Positions 15,886 to 25,728 of a DNA stretch of 64,000 bases are shown piece after piece. The translations under genes were made by a program, and so were the position numbers. This DNA is from Sphaerimonospora cavernae (lineage in GTDB: Bacteria; Actinomycetota; Actinomycetes; Streptosporangiales; Streptosporangiaceae), in contig NZ_JBHMQT010000003.1 in assembly GCF_042435035.1 (NCBI RefSeq), positions 186,001 to 250,000 on the forward strand. Reading direction: 5' to 3'. The notes beneath the pieces were generated by a model. It was not told where the DNA came from and searched no databases. It worked only from the letters and a program-made list of their open reading frames with translations. Every line of letters starts with the position of its first letter. Position 1 is the stretch's first letter.

Positions 15886-16679
15886 CGATGACTCCTCTTG
15901 ATCAACGCCTGGCCTTCGGCGATCCTCAGCGGGAAGGTCATGGAGGTCGTTCTGGGGGTGAGCGTTCCGCCCGCGCCGCCGGACCCGGTCCAGGTGGCCG
16001 TCCAGACGACGGTGACGCTCACCCGGTAGTGCGAGCCGCGCATACCCGCGCTGGAGCGGGTGAACAGGTATGAGCAGTCGCTCTTCTGTCCGCTTGCAGG
16101 CTTCGACGGGTCGTACGGGGTCCCCGGACCTTCACAGGCGAGCGTGGCTTGGCCGGCGCCTGGACGGACGACCAGTTTCGTCGGGGTCGCGACGGCCTCG
16201 GCCCAGACCGGCCCGGCGGTGACCCTCTTGCTGATCGGGTGCCACTGGTCTCTTTCCAGCCAGAAGAAGTGCGGGAGACCGACCAGGCCGTCCTTGCCAA
16301 GCGGCGGGGCGGTGGCAACCCGCGGGGCAGGGGGCTTGAGTTGCCGGAGCGCCTCCTGGAGCAGCATCTCAGGGGTTACGGCAGGGGTGGCCGGATCCGC
16401 AGGAGTGACTCCCTGGAAAACGTTCCGCTGACCGTCGGGCCCCTTGTCGCACTGGAGATAGCTGATCCCGTTCGCGCCGCCGATCGTATGGCAGTTGGTC
16501 AGGCTTCCATCACTGCTGCTGTTGTCGTCCGAAGGCTGACTGGGCCGCTCTTGCTGATAGCGGCTATAGACAACCCAGCTGTCTCCCCACGGGTGGGCGC
16601 CGTGGTCGTCGTCGGAAGGCGTGTGGCCTCCGACGACGAAGGCCACGAGCAGCGGGCTCAGCGTGAGGGCGGCGTGCAT
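15882..16679 (-). CDS. Secreted protein of the Tad locus, unknown function
   Basis: 265 aa from the ATG at 16679, chosen because a short hydrophobic segment (MHAALTLSPLLVAFVVGG) follows immediately. An extension to 16715 has no signal character. The mature part has a Ser/Asp-rich linker, four scattered Cys (NCHTIGG, QCDKG, ACEGPG, DCSYLF) that could form disulfides, and a Trp/Thr-rich C-terminal beta region (VVWTATWTGSG). No family is recognised. Its place in the operon suggests an exported pilus-associated protein. Confidence 0.6.
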   Translation of the reverse strand: MHAALTLSPLLVAFVVGGHTPSDDDHGAHPWGDSWVVYSRYQQERPSQPSDDNSSSDGSLTNCHTIGGANGISYLQCDKGPDGQRNVFQGVTPADPATPAVTPEMLLQEALRQLKPPAPRVATAPPLGKDGLVGLPHFFWLERDQWHPISKRVTAGPVWAEAVATPTKLVVRPGAGQATLACEGPGTPYDPSKPASGQKSDCSYLFTRSSAGMRGSHYRVSVTVVWTATWTGSGGAGGTLTPRTTSMTFPLRIAEGQALIKRSHR

Positions 16680-17233
16680 GCCGCCTCCCCGATGCTCAGA
16701 CCCGTGAGACGCCACCGCCCATCTGACGACTGCTCCAGCGCGGCCGTGACGTTCGCCGTCGCCTGCTTGGTCGTACCGGGGATGAGCTGATGAGTGCGCC
16801 GATCGGCCATCCCCGCCCCGGACGTGTCCTGGCAGTCGGTGACCTCCGCACGCTTTTCACCGATACGCACCTCCTTCACCCGTGGGACTACCTCGCCGTA
16901 CGGCTCCTGGCCCTGTTCGGTCATCTGGCGAATGCCGCCAACGAGATGATCAAGATAGGTGCCCTGGACATACGGCTTGAGCAACACGCGGGCCTCTTCC
17001 GGAGAAGATCTGCCAGCGGCGGAAAGAACCTTCCAGTACTCAACGTAGGTATTTACAACGGCGTCGTGAGGCCTGACGGCTGACGGCTGGACAACAACCG
17101 GAGTTGGAGTCCCTGAAGCGGGGCGAGGCGGCAGGACGGAGCCATCCCCTGCCTGGCAGGCTGCGACGGCGAGAGCCACCGCCAGACAGGCAGCGCCTCC
17201 CCATAGCCGGCTGCCCGGCGAGCGCATCACCAT
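16658..17233 (-). CDS. Predicted lipoprotein, first gene of the Tad operon
   Basis: 191 aa. A signal sequence RLWGGAACLAVALAVAAC ends in a lipobox-like VAAC followed by Gln, so the Cys should be lipidated. The mature protein contains a cystatin/NTF2-like looking region (VNTYVEYWKVLSAAGRSS, then repeated EVRIGEKRAEVTDC). It overlaps the next gene by 22 bp. The 163 bp upstream to 17396 are comparatively AT-rich and should hold the operon promoter, but no clear -35/-10 pair was fixed. Confidence 0.65.
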   Translation of the reverse strand: MVMRSPGSRLWGGAACLAVALAVAACQAGDGSVLPPRPASGTPTPVVVQPSAVRPHDAVVNTYVEYWKVLSAAGRSSPEEARVLLKPYVQGTYLDHLVGGIRQMTEQGQEPYGEVVPRVKEVRIGEKRAEVTDCQDTSGAGMADRRTHQLIPGTTKQATANVTAALEQSSDGRWRLTGLSIGEAACTPPSR

Positions 17234-17396
17234 GAACTCGCGCCTTTACTCTTCGCAATTAAATGATTGCGTACAGTAGCTTAAGCATGCGGCAAAGGAG
17301 ATATCAAGGTTCTGTGGGTGCGACCTGATGCAGGGCCAACGAAGAATATGGAGCGCCAGGTTGCCTACGGCACCTACCCCAACTGCTGTGGGGAGT

Positions 17397-20159
17397 TCAG
17401 CCGTAGGCGGGTATAGGACCGGTCCACCATCCAACGTTGGTTAGGTCGTCGATGAGCCACCGGTATGCGATGGCGGTGGCGGGCTGGTCCAATCCGGTCG
17501 GAAGCGAGGCTAGCTGGTCGGTGGGCTGGTAGAACGCCGCGCGGCGGTGCCGGAACAGGGCGGCAGAGGCTTCATCGCGCAACGACTGGGGTGCGGAGGC
17601 GAGGGTGAGGTCGACGCGGGGTGTCGCGGTCGAAGCGCCAGGGTCGGGCTTGAGTGTGTAGTAGAGCGAGTCGTGGTCGCCGGGCCCGCCCTCGTCCTCC
17701 ATGATGACGTGGCCTTCGACACGGAGGGGGAGGGTGCTGTACCGGCCGAGTGCTGCACCGAACTGCGGGAAGTTGGCGTCGACAAGGTCACGGTAGCCGA
17801 CGAGGGCATCGCGGAACACGTCGGTGAGGATGGTGAGGGTCAGTTCGGGTGAGTACTCGCGCCACCGCCACTTACCAAAGCCCGCCCGATCCGGCAGAGG
17901 TCGCGGGGATTCCAAGTGGTCGGTGGTGATGGTGTCGAGGCGGGCGTGGATCCAACGGATGTCATCGGAGTCCAAGCGAACGCTTCCGCTCATCCACGTG
18001 GAGCGGACGGAGAGGTTCACCCGTTCCATCATCTTGTCCGTGGCGTTCCGGAGGTCGGCGGCGGAAATGACGGTGGGCGGGCGGCGGTGATGCTGGAGCC
18101 GCATTATGTGCTGGGCGAGGAGCCATAGGCGCTCGGCCTCCAGCGGGGAGCCATCGGGGAGGGGCAGGCGCCGCTGACGCAACAGGGGAGCGAGCGGGTG
18201 TCGGATGCGGTCGCGGGCCCACTGCCAACGGCCGAGATCCCCCGCCGGGACCTCGAACTGTGTCGACCTGTACCAGCCGTCGGCTCGCGCGCTCTCATAC
18301 GGTTCGAGGGCTACGGGAACGAGGTCGGGCGTGACCGTGTTGCGCGCCTCGGTGAGGATCATGCCGTCACCAATAAGCCGCGCCCCCCACTGGACCAATT
18401 GGCCGTCATGGTGGCGAGCGAGTTGGGGACGACAAGCACCAAACCCGTCCAGAAAGGCTTCGAGAGCGTCACGCAGCCACCGGCCGACACGCACTGCCGG
18501 ATCCGTCTCGTCCTGCCGCCCGGGGGCGGGCACCCAGGTTGTTGAGGCGGCGTCCCACGCCCGCGCCGGACTGGCGGTGCGGACGGTCTCGTCGAGGACC
18601 CAGGACGCGGCGGCGGGGTTGATGCGCGCCAGCTTGAGCATCCAGGCGTCGGCGGCCTGCCGATCGCTGGTCGTGACGGTGTAAGCGATCGCGTACCTCC
18701 ACAGCGGGAAGGACGCTGCGGACGCCGCCTCCTCCACCGCGACGATGCCTTTACGCAGGGCTTCGGCACCGAAATGCTGTTCGAAGACCGGCAGCGCGAA
18801 CCGCAGGCCATTGTCATCGGCCACGACCAGGCCGCTATCGGTGAGCGGCCAGATTTGAGGCGTGGCGACGCCCAGAGCACTGACCGGGATCCCGGCCTGT
18901 GTGGCGATAACACGAGCGGCCAGCAACGCGAACAGGTTCCAAGTCTCCGCACTGATCTGTGGCCGTTCCCGGTCGATGATGGTCGCGGCCATCTCCGACA
19001 GCAACCGGGTCGGCGACACCCTCGCTGAGCGACCGCTGGCCAGGCGGGCCGCCAGGGCGAGCGTGAGCAGCGGACTGGTCAGCAGATCATCAACCTCCCG
19101 CGTCCACAATCCAGGAGGAACCTCGTCTTGGAGGATCTGCCGAATCAGCTCCGCTCCGTGATCGGTCGGCCAGGGGGCGACGTCGACGCGCTCGCTCTGG
19201 TCGATTTGCAGGCCGGGCCGACAGGTAGCCAGGATCCGCATCCGCGGCCAAACCACGACGAGTTGCCGCGCCTCATCCAACAGGCGGGTCGCGGTTGCGG
19301 GCGGCAGCCAGGTCAGGTCATCAAGGACCACCCGGCACGGCCGCCACGGATCCCCGCCGATCGCGTTGGTGACCACCGATTCTAGGCTGGAGCCGAGGGT
19401 GCGGGCTTCCAGCCACACCGGGATCTCCACCTGTTCGTCATCGGCGGCGACCTCAAGGCCCTCGTCCCACCAGCGGGACGCCTGCTCGCTCTTCCCTGCC
19501 CCCATAGGCGCGACGAGCACCCGCACCTGGCCCTCCGGGACGACCACCGCCGGCGGCGGGTGCTCGGCCATCCACCCGAGCAGCGCGTCCTTCCGGAGCT
19601 CAGGCACAGGCGCCAGCCGAATCCGACGCCGCGCAAGGGACTGGCGAGCAGCGAGCTCCAGTGCGTCGCCTCGCGTCCGGGACCGGGCCGAGAACGGCAC
19701 CACGGTGGCGACCGCCTCAACCATCTGGTCGAGACCGAACGACACATTGATGACCTCCGCAGCCTCGGCATCGTTCAATGCGGCCGGGGCCGCAGCCGCC
19801 GCATCGCACTGCTGCACCTGGCGGCGTTTCCATTCCCGTAGCAGGTCGGCCGGGTAAGACTCGGGGGCGTCGTCGATCTCCTTGGCGTGTGCCTGACACA
19901 TTACGATCAGGTTGTCGACGCTCGCGTTCTCCTTGGCCGACATGTGCGGATCCCACCGCGGGCCGCCCTCGCTGCGCGCGTGAACGTGCGCGATCTCGCT
20001 GTTCAGGATGCGGCAGCCCGCCTGTTCACTTGGCCGGTACAACGGCTCACGGCACCCGTCGAAGCCGCACCAAAGAGCACTCCCGTACAGCTCACGGACC
20101 GTCCTGAGCGCAGGTTTGGGATGATTAATCGGCCGTCGGCGCGCGGGAACATCGCTCAC
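17397..20159 (-). CDS. HNH nuclease fused to STAND/NACHT-like NTPase, putative defence protein
   Basis: 920 aa from a GTG at 20159; the frame remains open to 20237 but the added residues look non-coding. Residues 25-120 form an HNH-type zinc nuclease: Cys31 and Cys36 (WCGFDGC), the first His in SEIAHVHARSEGGPRW (58/60), Asn83 in DNLIVMC and Cys88/His91 (CQAHAKEID). Residues 210-450 look like a P-loop NTPase: APMGAGKS at 217-224, VVLDDL at 277-282, and ATCRPG with Arg314 in a sensor position. A helical winged-helix-like part and a long C-terminal region with no recognised repeat follow. The architecture of nuclease, switch NTPase and sensor matches Avs/NACHT-type immunity. It lies beside a type I R-M operon. 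Confidence 0.7.
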   Translation of the reverse strand: MSDVPARRRPINHPKPALRTVRELYGSALWCGFDGCREPLYRPSEQAGCRILNSEIAHVHARSEGGPRWDPHMSAKENASVDNLIVMCQAHAKEIDDAPESYPADLLREWKRRQVQQCDAAAAAPAALNDAEAAEVINVSFGLDQMVEAVATVVPFSARSRTRGDALELAARQSLARRRIRLAPVPELRKDALLGWMAEHPPPAVVVPEGQVRVLVAPMGAGKSEQASRWWDEGLEVAADDEQVEIPVWLEARTLGSSLESVVTNAIGGDPWRPCRVVLDDLTWLPPATATRLLDEARQLVVVWPRMRILATCRPGLQIDQSERVDVAPWPTDHGAELIRQILQDEVPPGLWTREVDDLLTSPLLTLALAARLASGRSARVSPTRLLSEMAATIIDRERPQISAETWNLFALLAARVIATQAGIPVSALGVATPQIWPLTDSGLVVADDNGLRFALPVFEQHFGAEALRKGIVAVEEAASAASFPLWRYAIAYTVTTSDRQAADAWMLKLARINPAAASWVLDETVRTASPARAWDAASTTWVPAPGRQDETDPAVRVGRWLRDALEAFLDGFGACRPQLARHHDGQLVQWGARLIGDGMILTEARNTVTPDLVPVALEPYESARADGWYRSTQFEVPAGDLGRWQWARDRIRHPLAPLLRQRRLPLPDGSPLEAERLWLLAQHIMRLQHHRRPPTVISAADLRNATDKMMERVNLSVRSTWMSGSVRLDSDDIRWIHARLDTITTDHLESPRPLPDRAGFGKWRWREYSPELTLTILTDVFRDALVGYRDLVDANFPQFGAALGRYSTLPLRVEGHVIMEDEGGPGDHDSLYYTLKPDPGASTATPRVDLTLASAPQSLRDEASAALFRHRRAAFYQPTDQLASLPTGLDQPATAIAYRWLIDDLTNVGWWTGPIPAYG

Positions 20160-20321
20160 CCACCCAGTCTGCCGTCTCGACGGCCGCGCTGGTTCTCGTC
20201 GGCCTAATGGATGGCCCGTCAGGGCGTCGGTTGCCACAGGCCGTATGCCCGGCGCGCTTAGAAGGAAGATCCGATCATCGGCCGAAGAGGACGACAGCTG
20301 CTTGGGTCCCGTCGTCCGCTA

Positions 20322-20480
20322 CAGCCGATCAAAGACCGTGGTGCGGCAGCCGGTGCGCCTGCTCACCCCGGACAGGCCCGCAGCGCGCATCAGTCTGGCC
20401 ATCCGCTTGCATCCGATGCAGATGCCGGCGATCTCGCACGTTCGTCCGCCAGCAGGTTCTCTGCCGTACCGGGCTCTTCG
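20322..20480 (-). mobile_element. IS3-family transposase (OrfB) remnant
   Basis: The 584-bp gap between the HNH-NTPase gene and hsdR (20160-20743) contains a decayed piece of an IS3-type OrfB. On the minus strand GCKRMARLMRAAGLSGVSRR and GCRTT match the HTH_21 region that precedes the DDE core in this family. The preceding LLADERAR lies in a second frame, joined by a shift near 20440, and a stop follows shortly after the match. No terminal inverted repeats or DDE core remain. Nothing else is recognised in the gap, which must also hold the divergent promoters. Confidence 0.6.
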
Positions 20481-20743
20481 GTTCCCTCGAGGTCCGCTGC
20501 ACTCTCTGTTGCGGTGGCGTTCTGGCCGCGTGTTCCCGAGTAGAACGTTTCCCCATCGAAGGACGTAACGCCGATCGCATCGAGGTTTTGGCATGCCCGA
20601 CCGGGGTTGGGCTTCGCAGGGAATTCGTGATCAGATTGTGCCCGAAGCGGACGGCCTGAGATGACCCGTATGTCACGAAAGTCGCCCACGTCATCGTGCA
20701 GACTGATCAGTGGCGATCGAGGTAAGGGACGGAAGGACCGAGG

Positions 20744-23700
20744 GTGGGAGACGATCCACGCGTCCGCGGTCTTGCAGACCACTCAGCGAACTTCGGCTTC
20801 CTGCTTCAACACGAACCGCTCCTGGTGGTCTATGGAGCGGGCGCGGAAGCAATCGTCTTCACCGATCCCAACGGCGCTCTCGTCAAGTGCCGCCAGTTCA
20901 TCGAAGTGCTCACAGCCGTCATGGTCCGGGCCACGGGGATCCCGGTGGCCGGCCACGACTTGGTGGATCGCATCAACGCCCTGAGCCGCGCTGATGTCAT
21001 CACGCCCAACGTGGCGAACGCCTTCCATGAGATCCGACGGTCGGGCAACGCGGCCGTGCATGCTCACGCCGCTCACGTACCCACAGCCCTGCGGTGTCTC
21101 GAACGCTGCTTCCAGCTCGGTCTGCTGCTGCATCGAGCAATCACAGGGCAGCGAGAGCTCGCCGCCTTCGTGCCCCCCACGCCTCCGACGTCCATCACCA
21201 ACGCTGACCTCCTGGCAGAGCTGGAACGCCTCAAGACCGACCTGGTCGAGGCCAAGCTTGTGCTGGACGGCACCCGAACCCGGGAACAGGCCGAGGCGGT
21301 AGCCAAGCGAGCGGCCGAGGAGGAACTCGCCCGCGCCCGGGCCGAGCGGGATGCAGTCGCGGCCCAGGTCCAAGCTCTGGAAGCGCAGCTCGGCACCCTC
21401 AAGTCGGAGTTCGAGCGCAAGACCGCCACGCCGGTGAGGGTTCGCCCGACGACACGAGAGGCCATCGCGCAACGGGCTCGCCAGGGTGCGCCGCTCACCG
21501 AGGCCCAGACCCGGCGCAACATCGACCAGATGCTCACTGAGGCTGGCTGGGTCGTACAGGACCTGGCGTCTCTCGACCTTGGTGCTGGACGCGGTGTGGC
21601 TGTCCGGGAGTTCCCCATCGGTCGTAAGCGTGCCGACTACGTTCTGTACGTCGATCACAAGATCGTGGGCGTCATCGAAGCCAAGCGCGAAGGAACGCCG
21701 CTGACCGGTGTCGAGTGGCAGTCCGGCGACTACGCTGCCGCTATTCCCGGCGATTACCGGATGGCGGTCTGGCGGCGAGATGAGCCGTTGCCGTTCCGCT
21801 ACGAGAGCACCGGCATCGAGACGCGCTTCACGTGCACTCTCGATCCAGAGGCACGGTCGCGGGAGGTGTTCTCCTTCCACCGCCCCGAGACCATTGCGCG
21901 GTGGATGACCGAGGCCGAGGAGAAGCCCGAAGCCCCCACTTTCCGGGCCCGGCTCCGCGCCATGCCCGACCTTGACACCGATGGCCTACGCCCTGCTCAG
22001 ACCGACGCGATCAAGGGGATCGAACGTCACCTCAAGCAGAACCGCCAGCGGGCCCAGGTCCAGATGGCAACCGGCGCGGGGAAGACCTTCACCGCGGTCA
22101 CACTCGCCTACCGGCTCTTCAAGTACGGCGAAGCCAAGCGGGTCCTGTTCCTGGTGGACCGGAACAACCTGGGCGACCAAGCGGCTGCCGAGTTCGCCCG
22201 CTACGTCACCGCCAGCGGACAGACCCTCGGTGAGGACTACAACGTCCAGCGGCTGTCGGGCGGCACCGTGCTGTCATCGGCCAGCGTGGTGGTGACCACG
22301 ATTCAGCGGCTCTACCGCGCGCTGACCGGCCAGCCGCTGCCGGCCGGGGATGCCGACGATCACGATGTGGACGACTTCGAGCCACCGCGCCCGATGGACG
22401 CCGTCTACAACAAGGACCTGCCGCCCGAGACCTTCGATCTGATCGTCGTCGACGAATGCCACCGGTCGATCTTCGGCCGGTGGCGGGCGGTTCTCCAGTA
22501 CTTCGACGCTCCCATCGTCGGCCTGACCGCTACCCCCACCGCGCAGTCTCTCGCCTTCTTCGGTGAACCGGTCAGCGAGTACACCTACGAGCAGTCGGTC
22601 GCCGACCGTGTCAATGTCGACTTCGCGGTGTTCCGGATCAAGACGAAGATCGGAGAGAGCGGCTCGACGATCCCCGCGCTCGACGAGGATGGCAGCCGGA
22701 CCGTCGTTCCCAAGCGCGACCGCCGCACTCGCATGCAGTGGTACGAGGAACTGGAGGAGGACTACACCTACACGGCCCAGGAAATCGGCCGTTCGGTGGT
22801 CGCCAAGGACCAGATCCGTACAGTGATCGAGACCTACCGGGACCGGGTCCTGGCCCAGATGTTCCCGAACTACACCGAGTCGGTCCCCAAGACGCTCATC
22901 TTCGCCCAGGACGACTCCCATGCCGACGACATCGTGCAGATCGTGCGCGACGTGTTCGGCAAGGGCAACGACTTCTGTGCGAAGATCACCTACAAGTCGA
23001 AGCTGGCCGGTGACAATCCGAAGGACCTGCTGCAGCGCTTACGGACCAGTCCGGAGCTGCGGATCGCGGTGACCGTCGACATGATCGCCACTGGGACCGA
23101 CGTCAAGCCCCTGGAGTGCGTGTTCTTCATGCGCAGCGTGAAGAGCGCCGTCTACTTCGAGCAGATGAAGGGCCGCGGCTGCCGCACCATCGATGCCGAC
23201 GACTTCCAGGCCGTCACCCCTGATAAAGGTGTCCGGGCCAAGGATCGCTTCGTCATCGTAGATGCGGTCGGGGTCACCGACCACCCCCTGTGCCAGGCCA
23301 CCCCGCTCAACCGCGACCCACAGAACCGGCTCAGCCTCCGGCAGTTGCTCTCACGGGCGGCCAAGCTCTCCCTGGACGAGGACCAGACCGCGACGCTGGC
23401 CTCTCGACTGGACGCCCTCGACCGCCAGATCACCGATGCCGAGCGAGACGAGCTCGCCCACGTCGGCCAGGGCACGAGCCTGCGGGACCTCGTACGGCGT
23501 CTCGCCGCCGCTGTGGACACCCAGGGGCTGACCCAGGCCGCAGATCAGGGTGGAGAGGAAGCGGTGGCCGAGCGACTTCGGGATGCCGCCCGGCCACTGG
23601 CAGAGAATCCTGAGCTTCGCGACCGGATCATCGATATCCGTCACCAGCACGACCAACTGATCGACGACCTCAGCCGCGACGAGACCACGCACGCGGAGGA

Positions 23701-24262
23701 GGTACCTCGCGAGCAGATCGCGCACCTGGCGGTGGAGTCTTTCCGTACCCACCTTCACCAGCATCGCGACTCCATCGCACTGATGCAGGCGCTACAGGGG
23801 AGCGGCACGGCGCGGATCTCCTGGGCCGAAGTGAGCGAGCTGGCGCGTCGAGTTGAGCGGATCCCGCTCGTTGGAAACATCGTCCACCTATGGCAGTGCT
23901 ACGAGGAATCCGGCGTGCGTGTCACGGCGCCGAAGCACGAGGCCAAGCCCACCGATCTTGTCTCCATCCTCCGGTACGAACTGCAACTCGACTCCGAGTT
24001 GCGCCCGTTCCGGAGTATCGTCGAGGAGCGGTACGCCACCTGGCTCGCCAGGCACGAGGCCGCAGAAGGCCCCTTCTCCCCAATCCAGCGCTGGTTCCTG
24101 GACCGGCTGTGCGAGATCGTCGTGAACAGCGCCGAGATCGCCGATGACGTCCTCGAATACGCACCGTTCGACCTGCGCGGAGGCGAGGATGGCTTCTACG
24201 ATGCCTTCGGCGCCCGCGCTGCGACCATCCTCGGCGAGCTGACAAGGGAACTCACTGCATGA
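20744..24262 (+). CDS. hsdR: Type I restriction enzyme R subunit
   Basis: 1172 aa, GTG start. Residues about 35-130 match a DUF4145-like helical domain (NAFHEIRRSGNAAVHAH). A charged coiled coil follows (about 155-230). The nuclease domain then has the D...ExK pattern (ADYVLYVDHKIVGVIEAKRE). The SF2 motor has Walker A QMATGAGKTFTAV, DECH box VVDECHRSIFGRW and motif III GLTATPT, and an EcoEI-type C-terminal domain closes the protein. It translocates and cleaves unmodified DNA together with HsdS and HsdM. The gene is first in the R-S-M operon and overlaps hsdS by 4 bp (ATGA). Confidence 0.95.
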   Translation: MGDDPRVRGLADHSANFGFLLQHEPLLVVYGAGAEAIVFTDPNGALVKCRQFIEVLTAVMVRATGIPVAGHDLVDRINALSRADVITPNVANAFHEIRRSGNAAVHAHAAHVPTALRCLERCFQLGLLLHRAITGQRELAAFVPPTPPTSITNADLLAELERLKTDLVEAKLVLDGTRTREQAEAVAKRAAEEELARARAERDAVAAQVQALEAQLGTLKSEFERKTATPVRVRPTTREAIAQRARQGAPLTEAQTRRNIDQMLTEAGWVVQDLASLDLGAGRGVAVREFPIGRKRADYVLYVDHKIVGVIEAKREGTPLTGVEWQSGDYAAAIPGDYRMAVWRRDEPLPFRYESTGIETRFTCTLDPEARSREVFSFHRPETIARWMTEAEEKPEAPTFRARLRAMPDLDTDGLRPAQTDAIKGIERHLKQNRQRAQVQMATGAGKTFTAVTLAYRLFKYGEAKRVLFLVDRNNLGDQAAAEFARYVTASGQTLGEDYNVQRLSGGTVLSSASVVVTTIQRLYRALTGQPLPAGDADDHDVDDFEPPRPMDAVYNKDLPPETFDLIVVDECHRSIFGRWRAVLQYFDAPIVGLTATPTAQSLAFFGEPVSEYTYEQSVADRVNVDFAVFRIKTKIGESGSTIPALDEDGSRTVVPKRDRRTRMQWYEELEEDYTYTAQEIGRSVVAKDQIRTVIETYRDRVLAQMFPNYTESVPKTLIFAQDDSHADDIVQIVRDVFGKGNDFCAKITYKSKLAGDNPKDLLQRLRTSPELRIAVTVDMIATGTDVKPLECVFFMRSVKSAVYFEQMKGRGCRTIDADDFQAVTPDKGVRAKDRFVIVDAVGVTDHPLCQATPLNRDPQNRLSLRQLLSRAAKLSLDEDQTATLASRLDALDRQITDAERDELAHVGQGTSLRDLVRRLAAAVDTQGLTQAADQGGEEAVAERLRDAARPLAENPELRDRIIDIRHQHDQLIDDLSRDETTHAEEVPREQIAHLAVESFRTHLHQHRDSIALMQALQGSGTARISWAEVSELARRVERIPLVGNIVHLWQCYEESGVRVTAPKHEAKPTDLVSILRYELQLDSELRPFRSIVEERYATWLARHEAAEGPFSPIQRWFLDRLCEIVVNSAEIADDVLEYAPFDLRGGEDGFYDAFGARAATILGELTRELTA

Positions 24263-25728
24263 CCAACCTTCCCCCTGGCTGGGCACATGCAACTCTCGGC
24301 GATATTGCCGACACCACCCTGGGCAAGATGCTTGATCGAAAAAAGGGTACCGGCAAGCATCTCAAGCCATACCTGCGCAACTTGAACGTCCAATGGGGCA
24401 ATATCGATCTCGACAATGTCCTCATGATGGACATCCCTCCAGAAGAGGAGGAGATATTCCGGTTGAGATCAGGTGATCTCCTTGTCTGCGAGGGTGGGGA
24501 GATCGGACGCTGCGCGATCTGGACTGATGATGGCACAGAGATGTTCTTCCAAAAGGCGCTACACCAGGTTCGACCCCTCGGTGGAATCTCTCCTGATTAT
24601 CTGAGGTTTCTTCTAGAATGGCTGAGCGACGAGGGGGTACTGCTTGACTTTGCGACAGGCACTACGATCAAGCACCTCCCTCAAGAGCGACTGCGGCGTC
24701 TTCCTGTTCCGCTTCCACCGTTAGCCGAGCAGCAGCGAATAGTTGCCAACTTAAAAGATCACTTCTCACGCCTCGATGTCTTGGCCCAGGCCATCAAATC
24801 CAGCCAGAAGAAGATCAGAGAGCTCGCCAAAAAGATCATTATCGATGCGGTTTCCGTTGCGGGAGATCTAGATTGGAAATGGATCACTGTTGGTGAAGCC
24901 GGCGAGGTAGATCTCGGGCGTCAACGTCATCCTGACTGGCACTCGGGCCCCAACATGCGCCCCTACTTGCGGGTCGCCAACGTCTTCGAAGACCGCATCG
25001 ACACGTCGGACCTGATGGAGATGGACTTCCCCCCAGACATCTTCGATCGTTTCCGGCTTACCGAAGGAGACATCCTCCTTAACGAGGGGCAGAGCCCTGA
25101 ATATCTGGGCCGTCCCGCGATGTACCGAGGCGAGCCTAAGGATGTCGCCTTTACCAACAGTCTTCTACGGTTCCGAGCAGGGCCCGAAGTCGATCCGGAA
25201 TGGGCGCTGCTCGTCTTCCGGCGCCACATGCACGCGGGTCGCTTCATGCAGGAGACCCGGATCACGACCAACATCGCCCACCTGTCAGCCAGTCGATTCA
25301 AGTCCGTGGAGTTCCCTGTACCACCACTCGAAGAGCAGCGCGAGATCGTGAAGCAAGTCGCAAGGAAGCTCGCTGATGTTGGTCTCCTTGCCTCGCAAAT
25401 CCGACGTGTAGAGGAACGCGCTAAAGCGCTTCGGAGCAGACTGCTCGCCGACGCGTTCAGCGGCCGACTGGTGCATCGGGACCCGACCGAAGAGCCCGTG
25501 GCGGAGCTGTTGAAGCGAATCCAGACTCAACGTGAAGCTCTCCGAGCCAAACGGCCACGCCGTACGGCTCGCGCAAGCCGTAGGGGGGCGGGTGATCTGG
25601 CACAGAAGGATGCCGGAGGAGACGGCTTTACAGGCGCCGAGCCCCTGTCGGTGCCGTCGACTACGGTGGGCGCCAGCCATACAGGTAAACAGGAAGACTT
25701 GTTCCAGCAAGAGGGGTTGACCGCGTGA
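24259..25728 (+). CDS. hsdS: Type I restriction enzyme specificity subunit
   Basis: 489 aa. Two target-recognition domains: residues about 1-160, ending in the conserved region LPVPLPPLAEQQRIVANLKD, and about 215-365, ending in FPVPPLEEQREIVKQVA. Each is followed by a long spacer helix (DVLAQAIKSSQKKIRELA and ASQIRRVEERAKALRS). The two domains differ, so a bipartite asymmetric target is expected. A disordered C-terminal tail of about 60 residues ends in QEDLFQQ, a motif common in HsdS/HsdM partners. Base composition is lower in GC than the surrounding core genes. Confidence 0.94.
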   Translation: MTNLPPGWAHATLGDIADTTLGKMLDRKKGTGKHLKPYLRNLNVQWGNIDLDNVLMMDIPPEEEEIFRLRSGDLLVCEGGEIGRCAIWTDDGTEMFFQKALHQVRPLGGISPDYLRFLLEWLSDEGVLLDFATGTTIKHLPQERLRRLPVPLPPLAEQQRIVANLKDHFSRLDVLAQAIKSSQKKIRELAKKIIIDAVSVAGDLDWKWITVGEAGEVDLGRQRHPDWHSGPNMRPYLRVANVFEDRIDTSDLMEMDFPPDIFDRFRLTEGDILLNEGQSPEYLGRPAMYRGEPKDVAFTNSLLRFRAGPEVDPEWALLVFRRHMHAGRFMQETRITTNIAHLSASRFKSVEFPVPPLEEQREIVKQVARKLADVGLLASQIRRVEERAKALRSRLLADAFSGRLVHRDPTEEPVAELLKRIQTQREALRAKRPRRTARASRRGAGDLAQKDAGGDGFTGAEPLSVPSTTVGASHTGKQEDLFQQEGLTA

